A stretch of 64,000 nt of DNA from Ovoidimarina sp038744785 (GTDB lineage: Bacteria > Pseudomonadota > Alphaproteobacteria > Rhodobacterales > Rhodobacteraceae). Below the pieces are notes generated by a model that ran no database searches, was not told the DNA's origin, and saw only the letters and a list, made by a program, of their open reading frames with translations. Position 1 is the stretch's first letter, and each line of letters starts with the position of its first letter. Positions 1 through 9,092 of this stretch are shown here, one piece after another. The position numbers were made by a program, and so were the translations under genes. The stretch covers positions 1 to 64,000 of the forward strand of contig JBCDLX010000002.1 in NCBI GenBank assembly GCA_038744785.1, in the 5' to 3' direction.

Positions 1-273
1 AACCACTTCAACCAGAAACGATCTTTCACCAACCGAGACCACTTCAAAGAGACCCGAACCGCCGCTCTGGCCGAGTGCCGCGCATTAGGGACGGCGCCAA
101 TGTCCTAGCAGAGACTGCTTCGCATTCCTCTGACGATACCCTTGCCGCAACGAAACGTAGCGATGCCCTTGACGAACGGCGCAGTATTTGCACGGGTTAG
201 AAGAGTTCGTCTCTGTCCTCACCAAGATCGGTTCGAACGTGTCCGGCACCATAAGGAGGGAGACAGACAAAGC
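1..273. other. Upstream stretch before the peptide ABC ATPase, unassigned
   Basis: A plus-strand frame is open from the first base to a stop at 106-108 (35 codons), so it could be the tail of an upstream gene, but I recognise no family in it. The rest holds no convincing gene. A strong ribosome binding site (AAGGAGGG, 253-260) lies just before the ATG at 274. In most genomes the permease genes of a dipeptide/oligopeptide importer would sit here; nothing visible confirms that. Confidence 0.3.
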
Positions 274-2004
274 ATGTCCCTGCTCGATATCAGTAATCTG
301 ACCGTGGAGTATCCGACCCGGCACCAGGTGTTTTTCGCTGTCGACGATGCCAGCCTGTCCGTGGGCCCGGGCGAGATCCACGGACTGGTCGGCGAATCCG
401 GCGCGGGCAAATCAACGATCGGTGCAGCGGTGATGGGGCTTCTGGAGCGCCCCGGCTTTATCTCGTCTGGCCAGGTTAGCCTGCGCGGGGAACAGATCAG
501 CGGGTCTGATGCCAGTGCCATGCGCGCGCTGCGCGGCAACAAGATCAGCATGATCTTTCAAGACCCTTTAACAAGCCTGAACCCGCTTTTCACCGTCCGC
601 GAGCAGATCGTGGAAACCATCCTTGAGCATCTGGACGTATCGAAGGCCGAGGCGAATACCCGAGCCCGCGACCTGATGGAACGCGTTGGGATACCCGACC
701 CAGATAGCAGGCTGGATCAGTACCCGCATCAGTTTTCTGGCGGTATGCGTCAACGGGTTGTGATTGCGTTGGCACTGTGTTCCGAGCCGGAAGTTATCAT
801 CGCGGACGAGCCGACAACAGCGCTTGACGTTTCGGTGCAGGCGCAGATCCTGGACCTGATCAAAGACTTGGCACGCGAGCGGCGCGTGGGTGTGATCCTG
901 ATCACGCATGACATCGGGGTGATTGCACAGACCACCGATCACGTGACGGTCATGTATAAAGGAAAGATTGTCGAAACGGGCCCGACGCCGCAAATCATGG
1001 GCCATCCTCGGCATGACTACACGAAGTCGCTGATTGCAGCGGTGCCAAGATCAAACCTGAAACTCAAGCGCTTTCCGCAAATCAGTTACGACGGACGGGC
1101 AACGCGGTTTGCGATCGAAGATCTCAGCCGCGATTGGAAGCCGGTAAAGCATGACGCAAACAAGCCGCTTCTTGAAGTGCAGCATGTGGTCAAGAAATTC
1201 ACCCTGCGCCAAAGCCTGATCCCGTGGCTGCGCACAACGATGACCGCTGTCGACGATGTCAGTTTTGACATTTGGCCCGGTGAAGTCTTCGGCGTCGTCG
1301 GAGAATCCGGGTCCGGAAAATCGACGGTTGCCCGCGTCATCAGTGGCTTGTTTGGCGCTGAAAGCGGTACAATCCGCTTCTCGGGCGAAGTCGTCAGCGA
1401 CAAGTCAGACAAAAAGACGGTCGACGCGTATCGGCGAAAGATTCAGATGATCTTTCAAGATCCGTTTTCCTCGCTAAACCCCCGTATGCGCGTGGACAAC
1501 ATCGTCGCAGAGCCGATCCGGCATCATCGGCTCTTGTCCGGCGATGCGGTCACCCATCGGGTTGATGAGCTTCTGGAGAGTGTCGGACTATCTGCCGATG
1601 CAGGCCGCCGATATCCGCACGAGTTCTCGGGTGGGCAACGGCAGCGCATCTCGATTGCGCGGGCGCTGGCGACCCAGCCGCAGTTCCTGATCTGTGACGA
1701 ACCCACAAGCGCGCTGGACGTCTCGATCCAGGCTCAGGTGCTTAACATCCTCAAGGACCTTCGCGAACATCTGGGCCTGACCATGCTGTTCATCAGCCAC
1801 GATCTGCCTGTGATCCGTCAGATGTGCGACCGTGTGGCTGTTATGAAAAGCGGCAAGCTGGTGGAACTTCAGGCGACCGACACGCTCTTTAGCGCACCGC
1901 AGCATGCTTACACGAAAGAGCTTTTGACGCTGATGCCCAAACTCGATTCCCTGTCCGACGAAGGGTTGAAGGACATGGAAGAGCGCAACGGCACAACCGG
2001 TTGA
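274..2004 (+). CDS. Peptide/nickel-type ABC transporter, fused double ATP-binding protein (DppD-DppF like)
   Basis: A 576-residue protein made of two nucleotide-binding domains in tandem, the DppD/OppD type followed by the DppF/OppF type. The first half has Walker A GESGAGKST near residue 40, the signature FSGGMRQRVVIA and Walker B VIIADEPTTALD. The second half has GESGSGKST near 345, FSGGQRQRISIA and FLICDEPTSALD, then the oligopeptide-transporter C-terminal region. Both sites look intact, so it should energise import of peptides or a similar solute at the inner membrane. An earlier in-frame ATG at 142 exists, but AAGGAGGG lies 13 bases upstream of 274 and the homology starts there. Partner permeases and binding protein are not in the window; they are presumably upstream. 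Confidence 0.9.
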   Translation: MSLLDISNLTVEYPTRHQVFFAVDDASLSVGPGEIHGLVGESGAGKSTIGAAVMGLLERPGFISSGQVSLRGEQISGSDASAMRALRGNKISMIFQDPLTSLNPLFTVREQIVETILEHLDVSKAEANTRARDLMERVGIPDPDSRLDQYPHQFSGGMRQRVVIALALCSEPEVIIADEPTTALDVSVQAQILDLIKDLARERRVGVILITHDIGVIAQTTDHVTVMYKGKIVETGPTPQIMGHPRHDYTKSLIAAVPRSNLKLKRFPQISYDGRATRFAIEDLSRDWKPVKHDANKPLLEVQHVVKKFTLRQSLIPWLRTTMTAVDDVSFDIWPGEVFGVVGESGSGKSTVARVISGLFGAESGTIRFSGEVVSDKSDKKTVDAYRRKIQMIFQDPFSSLNPRMRVDNIVAEPIRHHRLLSGDAVTHRVDELLESVGLSADAGRRYPHEFSGGQRQRISIARALATQPQFLICDEPTSALDVSIQAQVLNILKDLREHLGLTMLFISHDLPVIRQMCDRVAVMKSGKLVELQATDTLFSAPQHAYTKELLTLMPKLDSLSDEGLKDMEERNGTTG

Positions 2005-2110
2005 TCGCGCGGAGTGCACGGGTCTTACGGGATGACACTTTTCGGTTGCGCGTTTTGCTCCGCCTCTGGTTTCGCGTGGTCCGCGCGATACGCTACTCTC
2101 TTCGGTGACG

Positions 2111-2296
2111 ATGGCTGATTTCACTCTTACGCCTGTGTGGGCAACCGTGATCTTCATCGCGTCATGCGTCCTGGGCTACCAGTACCGGCGGGTCTGGAAG
2201 GCCGAGGGGCCGCTCTGGCAGCTTTGGGTCTATGGTGTCTTGACCGCCTCGGGACTTGCGATCCTGGGGTTCGTTCCTTTGGAGATTTCGGGTTGA
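2111..2296 (+). CDS. Small hypothetical two-helix membrane protein
   Basis: A 61-residue protein with two hydrophobic segments, about residues 7-23 (ATVIFIASCVLGYQY) and 40-57 (VYGVLTASGLAILGF), joined by a short charged loop. A GTG two codons upstream (2105) is an alternative start. It stands alone: about 100 bases after the ABC ATPase and convergent with the CBS-domain gene. I do not recognise the family. The predicted inner-membrane location is the only thing that can be said about its role. Confidence 0.6.
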   Translation: MADFTLTPVWATVIFIASCVLGYQYRRVWKAEGPLWQLWVYGVLTASGLAILGFVPLEISG

Positions 2297-2359
2297 GGCC
2301 TTCAGGCAAACTTTCACTAGTCGCCATTAGGCGATGAAACGTTCGAAAAGTGCATTGGT

Positions 2360-2881
2360 CTAGCCGACGATTAGCTGTTTTAGTTGAAGGGCCTCGTATT
2401 CAAGCTCGTTCAGGCGGAAGTTGACGACATCACCGATCGTGACAATGCCGCGCAGGCTGCCATTCTCCACGACTGGCATATGCCGGAACCGGCCAGCCGT
2501 CATACGTCTTAGAACAGACACCAAGGCTTCGTCGGGCGTGCAGGTTTCGACCTTCTTGGTCATCACGTCACCAACCAGCTGTGGCAGTGTCTGACCGGGC
2601 GTGTCCGCCAGTTTGCGCACGATATCGCGCTCGGACAAAATTCCGACAAGGCTGCCTGCGTCATCAGTGACCAGAAGTGCCCCAATCCGCCTATCCCGCA
2701 AAATCTCGACAGCGCGGCCGAGGGTTTCGTCCGGCTTGATCGAAAACACGTCGCCTCCCTTGCCATCCAGCACCTGCGCGACCGCCGCATGGTTCGCCTG
2801 CACGTTGGAATCGGCGCTTTGGCTGAATGTGCGGTCTTTTTCTCGATCTTTTCGCGACGGCGCCTGATAGGATGTCGGCAT
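2360..2881 (-). CDS. CBS-domain pair protein
   Basis: A 173-residue protein that is essentially a tandem CBS (Bateman) module. The first CBS covers roughly residues 45-105 (FSIKPDETLGRAVEILRD, then GILSERDIVRKLA). The second covers roughly 113-165 (VMTKKVETCTPDEALVSVL, then GIVTIGDVVNFRL). Such modules bind adenosine nucleotides or S-adenosylmethionine and usually regulate a partner; no catalytic domain is attached here. I chose the ATG at 2881 because GGGAGG lies about 9 bases upstream; a TTG six codons earlier would fall over that site. The first 40 residues are polar and probably disordered. The ligand and target are unknown. Confidence 0.85.
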   Translation of the reverse strand: MPTSYQAPSRKDREKDRTFSQSADSNVQANHAAVAQVLDGKGGDVFSIKPDETLGRAVEILRDRRIGALLVTDDAGSLVGILSERDIVRKLADTPGQTLPQLVGDVMTKKVETCTPDEALVSVLRRMTAGRFRHMPVVENGSLRGIVTIGDVVNFRLNELEYEALQLKQLIVG

Positions 2882-2984
2882 AGCTGGGTTCCCTCCCAAT
2901 GGTCCGGGGGTTTGGCAATGACGACAGCCTACGACAATTCCGTTTGAAGTCTAACGTTTCCTGTCAGCGCGGAATTTCTGCGGC

Positions 2985-3230
2985 TCAGGTCAGTTCGTCC
3001 TGCTGCGCAACACGGTCCACCATCTGCTTGGCGCGTGGGCAGTTCAGCCTCTCCCGCAAGGGCGACGCAGGGTCGATTTCCTTCTTGCATACAACGCAGT
3101 GATCGGCGTCCCCAATGGCGTTCAGTCCGCCGCAACTTCCCTTGATCCGCCGGCCCATGAAAATGACGCCAAGCGACATGCCAAGCGTGATCAGCAGGAA
3201 GAGCGCGAGGGTAAGCAAGAAGGTTGTCAT
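2985..3230 (-). CDS. nqrM: Na+-NQR maturation protein NqrM
   Basis: An 81-residue protein with one N-terminal membrane helix (MTTFLLTLALFLLITLGMSL) and a cysteine-bearing C-terminal part: SCGGLNAIGD, then CVVCKK, then a fourth cysteine in LNCPRAK. This matches the NqrM (DUF539) family, which helps deliver iron to the Cys-ligated iron centre between NqrD and NqrE. The ATG at 3230 begins directly before the hydrophobic helix; the GTG/ATG codons seven residues earlier are less likely. It lies 24 bases downstream of apbE in the same direction, so the two maturation genes probably form one transcript divergent from nqrABCDEF. Confidence 0.9.
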   Translation of the reverse strand: MTTFLLTLALFLLITLGMSLGVIFMGRRIKGSCGGLNAIGDADHCVVCKKEIDPASPLRERLNCPRAKQMVDRVAQQDELT

Positions 3231-3254
3231 GGTCGGACGGCTCCCTACCAAGCG

Positions 3255-4277
3255 TTAAACGACAAGTTCCTCGAACCTTGGATTGGCCTCGATCCTCAGC
3301 CCGCCGGTCACGCTGTCCCGTTCGACAAACAAAACAGCCAGTTCCTGCGCCTCGGCGATTTCCAGCCCGCGGTCTTTGCCTAATATAAGCATTGCCGTGG
3401 CCCATGCATCCGCGAACATGGCATTTTTTGCGAGCACGGTCACGGAAACTGTCGCGTGGTTTATCGGACGGCCGGTTGCGGGGTCAATGACATGGGAGTA
3501 ACGCTTCCCGTTCTTCTCAAAATAGTTTCGGTAGTCACCTGACGAGGCGAGCCCGTACCCAGACACACCAACAACCTTCGACGGCGATACTTTAAGCGGA
3601 TCGGGCGATTCGATGCCGATCCGCCATGGGGCGCCGTTCGGGTTAACACCGGACGTGTAAAGATCACCGCCGATTTCGACCATAAAGTCTTCGATGCCAA
3701 GGCCTTCAAGCGCCCGCGCAACCTGGTCGGCGCCGTAGCCCTTCCCGATTGCGGCAAGGTAGACCTGCGCATCCGCCCGCGTCTTTTGCATCGTTGTGCC
3801 TTCGACACGCAGCGCGTTTTGATGCCCGGATGCTGCGCGAACCGCTGCGATGTCACCGTCGTTCGGGAACGCGTGCTGACCAGAAGCGCCAAACCCCCAA
3901 AGTTCGATCAGCGGGCCAATCGTGGTGTCAAATCGTCCGTCGCTGGCCAGATGCACAGCTTGGGCTGCGTCCATCACGTGCGCGAGATCGGGAGAAACGT
4001 CTACTGGCAATGTGCCGGGTTGCGCGTTGAACTGCGAGATCTCTGACCTCGGATCCCAGTTCGACATCTTCCGATTCACGTCGTCCAACGCCGCCTCGAT
4101 TGCCGATTGAACCTCGATCTGGTTCAGTTGGCGTGTGCGATCGATCGCGACGACGTTGTACGTTGTTCCCATCGTAAGGCCCTTGATTTCAAGCACAAGA
4201 TCCCGGGGCTTACAGGCCAGAAGGGCCAGTGGCATGACCATAAAGGCACGGCGGGAAACGGTCGACAGATCGGTCAC
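3255..4277 (-). CDS. apbE: FAD:protein FMN transferase, lipoprotein
   Basis: A 340-residue ApbE-family flavin transferase. It uses FAD to attach FMN covalently to threonines, here most likely in NqrB and NqrC. The N-terminus has a twin-arginine-like start (SRRAF) and a lipobox LLAC with the cysteine at residue 22, so it is expected to be a periplasm-facing lipoprotein. Family signatures visible are TMGTTYNVVA, MSNWDPRSEISQFN, IGKGYGADQVA, EIGGDLYTSG and YSHVIDPATGRPI, with the C-terminal AMFADAWATAMLILG. It is followed by nqrM and is divergent from nqrA with 186 bases between them. The pairing with the Nqr operon makes the flavinylation role well supported by context. Confidence 0.93.
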   Translation of the reverse strand: MTDLSTVSRRAFMVMPLALLACKPRDLVLEIKGLTMGTTYNVVAIDRTRQLNQIEVQSAIEAALDDVNRKMSNWDPRSEISQFNAQPGTLPVDVSPDLAHVMDAAQAVHLASDGRFDTTIGPLIELWGFGASGQHAFPNDGDIAAVRAASGHQNALRVEGTTMQKTRADAQVYLAAIGKGYGADQVARALEGLGIEDFMVEIGGDLYTSGVNPNGAPWRIGIESPDPLKVSPSKVVGVSGYGLASSGDYRNYFEKNGKRYSHVIDPATGRPINHATVSVTVLAKNAMFADAWATAMLILGKDRGLEIAEAQELAVLFVERDSVTGGLRIEANPRFEELVV

Positions 4278-4463
4278 AAGATGGACCCTTTCGTTGAGAA
4301 GCCGGGAAGAACCGAGATATGCACACGGGTTATTTTACGACATTTGGGATCGTTTCAATGAAAAAAGTACTCCTCTATCCAACAAAGGCATCTTTCGCCC
4401 GCCGCGCACACGATACATAAAGTGATCGACCATCCGACGTGAAGGTAGAAGAAGGAAGAAACT

Positions 4464-5807
4464 GTGAAGCGGTTCTCGCTGCGCAAAGGGCTCAACATCC
4501 CGATATCAGGGGCACCGCTCCAAGAGATCGGCGACTGCGGCACCCCGCGAACCGTCGGTTTGCTTGGCGCTGATTACATGGGGTTGAAACCCCGCATTGG
4601 TGTGGAAGAAGGCGACGTGGTCGCGCCGGGGACCTCGATTTTTTTCGATAAGGACCTACCGCAGGCAAAGATGGTTTCCCCCGTTGCCGGGCGCGTACGG
4701 GCGATCAACAGGGGCGCCCGGCGTAAACTGATCAGTGTGGAAATCCAGGTCGACGAAAGTGCCGCGGACCCCATCGACTTTTCCGACGTTGGCGATGTCA
4801 CCACGCGTGAGGGTTTGGCCGAGCGGCTGTGCGCCGCAGGTCTTTGGACGTCGTTTCGGACACGACCCTATTCCAAGGTGCCTGATCCTACGGAAACGCC
4901 GGCGGCGATCTTTATAACGGCGCACGATACCGAACCTCTGACGGCTGACCCCGCGATTGCCATCGTGGCAGAGGCGGACGCGTTTTCCAAAGGGGTTGCG
5001 GCAGTCGCAGCCTTGTCGGGCGGTAAAACGTATCTTTGTCAGGCCGGAGACAACCCTTTGCCGGGTCACGATGTGCCCGGCGTCGAAGTGTCGTCTTTTA
5101 GCGGCCCGCACCCTGCTGGCCTTGCTGGAACGCACATGCATTTCATCGATCCCCCGAAAGCCGACCGGTCGGTTTGGACGATCGGGTATCAGGACGTTCT
5201 TGCAATTGGTCGATTGCTTCTGACCGGGCGCTACGACGCGTCGTGCATCATCGCCCTGGCCGGCCCATGCTGCAGGGATCCGCGTTTGATCCGGACGGTG
5301 ACAGGTGCGTCCATGGCTGATCTGGCTGAAAAAGATCTGCCCGACGACATTCCGGTCAGGATGATTTCTGGTTCGGTCCTGAGCGGGCGGGCAGGCGAGG
5401 GGCCCAGCGGATATCTCGGGCGCTATGCCCGCCAGATCACGTTGATTGAAGAAGACAAAAAGCAGATCCCAATGGGATGGGTTCGGCCCATGTTCGCAAA
5501 GTACGCGGTGCAGCCGGTTCTGGGTTCTGCCCTTGCCACGCGCGCCTTCCCGCTGACCACGAACCTAAATGGGGGCCGCCGTGCAATGGTTCCGCTGGGC
5601 ACATTTGAAGAGTTGATGCCTCAGGATTTCCTACCGACCCAACTTTTGCGCGCGCTTCTGGTGATGGATACCGATCAGGCGCAGGCCCTTGGCGCTCTGG
5701 AACTCGACGAAGAGGATCTTGGCCTTGTCGGGTTTGCCTGCCCGGCAAAATACGAGTATGGTCTTGCGCTTCGCGATTGCCTGACCAAGATCGAGAAAGA
5801 GGGGTAG
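4464..5807 (+). CDS. nqrA: Na+-translocating NADH-quinone reductase subunit A
   Basis: A 447-residue cytoplasmic subunit of Na+-NQR, the largest soluble part next to NqrF, involved in the quinone-reductase side of the complex. The start is GTG, preceded by GAAGGAAGAA. Family hallmarks visible include KGLNIPISGAP at the N-terminus, the RnfC-like barrel region, GTHMHFIDPP and the C-terminal EYGLALRDCLTKIEKEG. It is the first gene of nqrABCDEF; nqrB starts 3 bases after its stop. The 186 bases upstream are shared with divergent apbE and should hold both promoters, but I see no clear regulator site there. Confidence 0.96.
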   Translation: MKRFSLRKGLNIPISGAPLQEIGDCGTPRTVGLLGADYMGLKPRIGVEEGDVVAPGTSIFFDKDLPQAKMVSPVAGRVRAINRGARRKLISVEIQVDESAADPIDFSDVGDVTTREGLAERLCAAGLWTSFRTRPYSKVPDPTETPAAIFITAHDTEPLTADPAIAIVAEADAFSKGVAAVAALSGGKTYLCQAGDNPLPGHDVPGVEVSSFSGPHPAGLAGTHMHFIDPPKADRSVWTIGYQDVLAIGRLLLTGRYDASCIIALAGPCCRDPRLIRTVTGASMADLAEKDLPDDIPVRMISGSVLSGRAGEGPSGYLGRYARQITLIEEDKKQIPMGWVRPMFAKYAVQPVLGSALATRAFPLTTNLNGGRRAMVPLGTFEELMPQDFLPTQLLRALLVMDTDQAQALGALELDEEDLGLVGFACPAKYEYGLALRDCLTKIEKEG

Positions 5808-5810
5808 CAT

Positions 5811-7010
5811 ATGGCCCTGCGAGACTTTTTCGACAGGATTGAGCCGCACTTTGAGAGAGGCGGCAAGTGGGAGCGGTATTTCCCCATCTACGAGATGGTG
5901 GAAAGCTTCCTTTACACACCCAAAACCGTAACCACCGTTGCACCGCACGCCCGGTCTTACATCGATATGAAACGGATCATGACCTATGTGGTCATCGCGA
6001 CGATCCCATGCATTTTGATGGCGCTCTACAACACCGGCTACCAGACCAACTTGGCAATTGCCGAGTTCGGTCCCTCAGGCTGGCGCGCCTGGCTTATTCA
6101 GACGTTAGGCATTGGCTTCAACCCGGCGAACCCGTTGGCCAACATGGCTCACGGCCTTCTGTATTTTCTTCCGATCTACATAACGACGCTGGTTGCGGGC
6201 GGCATATTCGAGGTAATCTTCGCGACCGTCCGAAAGCACGAGGTGAACGAAGGATTTCTCGTTTCTTCAATGCTTTACGCATTGATCTTGCCAGCCACGA
6301 CACCGCTTTGGCAGGTGGCGCTGGGGATCATTTTCGGTGTTGTGATCGGCAAAGAGGTGTTCGGCGGCACCGGGAAGAACTTTCTGAACCCTGCACTGAC
6401 CGGCCGGGCCTTCCTGTATTTTGCATACCCCGCGCAGCTTTCCGGTGATGCGGTCTGGGTGCCGGTTGACGGGTTCACTGGTGCGACAGCACTGGCTGTA
6501 TCGGCGGCCGATGGCTACCAAGAGTTGACCGGCCTCGGAATGACCTGGTGGGACTCATTCCTTGGGTTTGTGCCGGGGTCTATGGGCGAAACCTCGACGC
6601 TCGCGTGCCTTCTTGGCCTGATCTTCTTGCTTGCCACGAAAATTGCCAACTACCGCATGGTTGTCGGCTGTCTGGCTGGGATGATCGGGTTTTCGCTTTT
6701 GCTGAACTGGATCGGGTCCGCCAGCAACCCCATGTTCGCGATGCCCTGGTACTGGCACCTGGTGCTTGGCGGCTATGCGTTTGGCCTAGTCTTCATGGTG
6801 ACCGAACCGGTGTCCGGCGCCCACACGAATATGGGCCGCTACATCTATGGCGCCCTGATTGGTTTCATGGTTGTGATGATCCGCGTCATAAATCCGGCTT
6901 TCCCCGAGGGGATGATGCTGGCAATCTTGTTCGGTAACGTTTTTGCGCCGCTGATCGATTACTTCGTGGTTCAGGCCAACATAAGGCGCAGAGCGAGGCG
7001 ACATGTCTGA
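5811..7010 (+). CDS. nqrB: Na+-translocating NADH-quinone reductase subunit B
   Basis: A 399-residue multi-spanning membrane subunit that carries covalent FMN and forms most of the Na+ path. The flavinylation motif is visible as DGFTGAT, with the acceptor threonine at residue 226, matching the DxxTGAT/SGAT sequences that ApbE recognises. Other family features are KRIMTYVVIATIPCILMALYNTGYQ near residue 52 onwards, FGGTGKNFLNPALTGRAFL and FMVTEPVSGAHTNMGR. It overlaps nqrC by 8 bases, so the two are likely translationally coupled. Confidence 0.96.
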   Translation: MALRDFFDRIEPHFERGGKWERYFPIYEMVESFLYTPKTVTTVAPHARSYIDMKRIMTYVVIATIPCILMALYNTGYQTNLAIAEFGPSGWRAWLIQTLGIGFNPANPLANMAHGLLYFLPIYITTLVAGGIFEVIFATVRKHEVNEGFLVSSMLYALILPATTPLWQVALGIIFGVVIGKEVFGGTGKNFLNPALTGRAFLYFAYPAQLSGDAVWVPVDGFTGATALAVSAADGYQELTGLGMTWWDSFLGFVPGSMGETSTLACLLGLIFLLATKIANYRMVVGCLAGMIGFSLLLNWIGSASNPMFAMPWYWHLVLGGYAFGLVFMVTEPVSGAHTNMGRYIYGALIGFMVVMIRVINPAFPEGMMLAILFGNVFAPLIDYFVVQANIRRRARRHV

Positions 7011-7818
7011 CGACGGACCAGATCCGAAACCCAAAGGCTTGATCCGGCGCTTCCTGGAAATGTCGCCGGATTCTGTGCCAAAGACGATTTTTGTTGCGGT
7101 GGCGGTTTGCATTGTCGCATCGATGATTGTGTCGTCAGCTGCTGTTGCGCTGCGGCCCCTGCAGGCCGTGAACGCGCTTAAGGACAAACAGATCAACATC
7201 CTTCAGGTGGCGGGGATCTACGATCCAGATGTCGACGTGCTGGAGGCATTCGAAGCATTCGAGCCGCATGTACTGGAACTTGAGACCGGCACATTCACCG
7301 ACAGGTTTGACCCGGCCATCTTCGACGACCGCGCCGCCGCAGACGATCCGGCGACATCCGTTGCCCTGGAAGACGACCCGGCGGGGATCGGCAGGCAGGC
7401 GCAGTTCGTTACGGTCTATCTGCTGCGGGATGACACCGGGTCGATCGACAAGGTCATCCTTCCTCTGCACGGCTATGGGCTTTGGTCGACGCTTTATGGC
7501 TTTATCGCGCTAGAGGCCAACGGCAATGACATCTATGGACTGCAGTTTTACGAACATGCCGAAACGCCCGGGCTTGGGGCAGAAGTTGACAACCCACGCT
7601 GGAAGGCCCTGTGGAGCGGTAAGAAGCTGACGGATGAAACTGGCGAGCTTCAGATCAGCGTATCGAAAGCGGTTCCGGCGGCGGGAGAAGACTATCACAT
7701 CGACGCGCTCGCCGGCGCCACGCTCACCACCGTGGGTGTCGATAACCTTGTCAACTTTTGGATGGGTGAGGAGGGGTACGAACCCTTCCTCGAGAATCTC
7801 AAAGCGGGGAATATCTGA
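7003..7818 (+). CDS. nqrC: Na+-translocating NADH-quinone reductase subunit C
   Basis: A 271-residue subunit with one N-terminal membrane helix (about residues 27-48) and a periplasmic FMN-binding domain. The covalent FMN site reads DALAGAT with the acceptor threonine at residue 240. The residue before GAT is Ala, where many NqrC proteins have Ser. It also has YGLWSTLYGFIALE and HAETPGLGAEVD, typical of FMN_bind proteins. It overlaps nqrB by 8 bases, and its stop shares one base with the nqrD start. Confidence 0.95.
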   Translation: MSDDGPDPKPKGLIRRFLEMSPDSVPKTIFVAVAVCIVASMIVSSAAVALRPLQAVNALKDKQINILQVAGIYDPDVDVLEAFEAFEPHVLELETGTFTDRFDPAIFDDRAAADDPATSVALEDDPAGIGRQAQFVTVYLLRDDTGSIDKVILPLHGYGLWSTLYGFIALEANGNDIYGLQFYEHAETPGLGAEVDNPRWKALWSGKKLTDETGELQISVSKAVPAAGEDYHIDALAGATLTTVGVDNLVNFWMGEEGYEPFLENLKAGNI

Positions 7819-8471
7819 TGGCCCACAAACGCAGAGAAATGCTAATCGATCCACTGGTCGACAACAATCCGATTACGCTTCAGGTCTTGGGCATCTGTTC
7901 GGCCCTCGCGGTTACATCCTCGCTTCAGGTTTCGTTCGTCATGGCGCTGGCGGTGATCTTTGTGACCGGATTTTCGTCGATGTTCATCTCGATGATCCGC
8001 AACCATATCCCTGGATCGATCCGGATCATCGTTCAAATGGTGATCATCGCATCCCTGGTGATCCTGGTGGACCAAATTCTGAAGGCCTACGCCTTTGAGA
8101 TCTCCAAGACGCTGTCGGTCTTTGTGGGGCTGATTATCACCAATTGCATCGTAATGGGCCGGGCAGAGGCGTTTGCGATGAAAAATCCACCGATCGACAG
8201 CTTTATCGACGGTGTGGGCAATGGCTTGGGCTATGGGCTGATCCTGATGATGGTAGGGTTTTTCCGCGAACTCTTCGGCGCAGGCAGCCTGTTTGGAATT
8301 ACCATTATGGAAACCGTCAATAACGGTGGCTGGTATGTGCCGAACGGCATGCTGCTGCTGCCGCCGTCGGCATTCTTTATCATCGGCCTGATCATCTGGG
8401 CCTTCAGGACATGGAAGCCGACACAGGTCGAAGAACGTGAATACAGAATTCAGGTGGCCGAGGCACACTGA
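7818..8471 (+). CDS. nqrD: Na+-translocating NADH-quinone reductase subunit D
   Basis: A 217-residue integral membrane subunit of the NqrD/RnfE family with about six hydrophobic helices. The conserved TNCIVMGRAEAFAMKNPP carries a cysteine that, with cysteines of NqrE, ligates the intramembrane iron centre. The N-terminus LIDPLVDNNPITLQVLGICSALAV is typical of the family and carries a second conserved cysteine. The start and stop overlap neighbouring genes by one base each, consistent with coupled translation. Confidence 0.95.
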   Translation: MAHKRREMLIDPLVDNNPITLQVLGICSALAVTSSLQVSFVMALAVIFVTGFSSMFISMIRNHIPGSIRIIVQMVIIASLVILVDQILKAYAFEISKTLSVFVGLIITNCIVMGRAEAFAMKNPPIDSFIDGVGNGLGYGLILMMVGFFRELFGAGSLFGITIMETVNNGGWYVPNGMLLLPPSAFFIIGLIIWAFRTWKPTQVEEREYRIQVAEAH

Positions 8472-9079
8472 TGGAAGCTTTAATCTCTCTCGCCGTTAAA
8501 GCGATTTTCGTCGAGAACCTTGCGCTCGCCTTCTTCCTTGGCATGTGCACCTTTATTGCCGTCTCGAAGAAGATCGCAACCGCCATCGGCTTGGGGATTT
8601 CGGTGATGATCGTTCAGACAATCACCGTACCCGCGAACAACTTGATCCTGAACCATCTTCTGGCGCCCGGTGCGCTGGCGTGGGCCGGTTTCCCGGACGT
8701 CGACCTGACGTTCCTTGGATTGATCTCGTACATCGGTGTTATCGCGGCCATGGTGCAGATCCTTGAGATGACGCTGGATAAGTACTTTCCGCCACTTTAC
8801 AACGCCTTGGGGGTATTCCTGCCTCTGATAACCGTGAATTGCGCGATCCTTGGCGGGTCGCTTTTCATGGTTGAGCGTGGCTATGATTTTGCTGAATCGG
8901 TGACCTACGGCCTGTCATCGGGATTTGGCTGGGCCTTGGCGATTGCTGCTATGGCGGGGGTGCGCGAGAAACTCAAATACTCCGATATACCCGATGGTCT
9001 TCAGGGCCTAGGCATCACCTTCATCACAGCCGGCCTGATGGCCATGGCGTTCATGTCGTTCAGCGGCGTGCGACTTTGA
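8471..9079 (+). CDS. nqrE: Na+-translocating NADH-quinone reductase subunit E
   Basis: A 202-residue integral membrane subunit of the NqrE/RnfA family, inverted in topology relative to NqrD. Conserved segments are FVENLALAFFLGMCTFIAVSK and LPLITVNCAILGG; each carries the cysteine expected to bind the iron shared with NqrD. The C-terminus FITAGLMAMAFMSFSGVRL is also standard. It begins one base inside the nqrD stop and is followed 13 bases later by nqrF. Confidence 0.95.
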   Translation: MEALISLAVKAIFVENLALAFFLGMCTFIAVSKKIATAIGLGISVMIVQTITVPANNLILNHLLAPGALAWAGFPDVDLTFLGLISYIGVIAAMVQILEMTLDKYFPPLYNALGVFLPLITVNCAILGGSLFMVERGYDFAESVTYGLSSGFGWALAIAAMAGVREKLKYSDIPDGLQGLGITFITAGLMAMAFMSFSGVRL

Positions 9080-9092
9080 CAGGAAAATCTGA

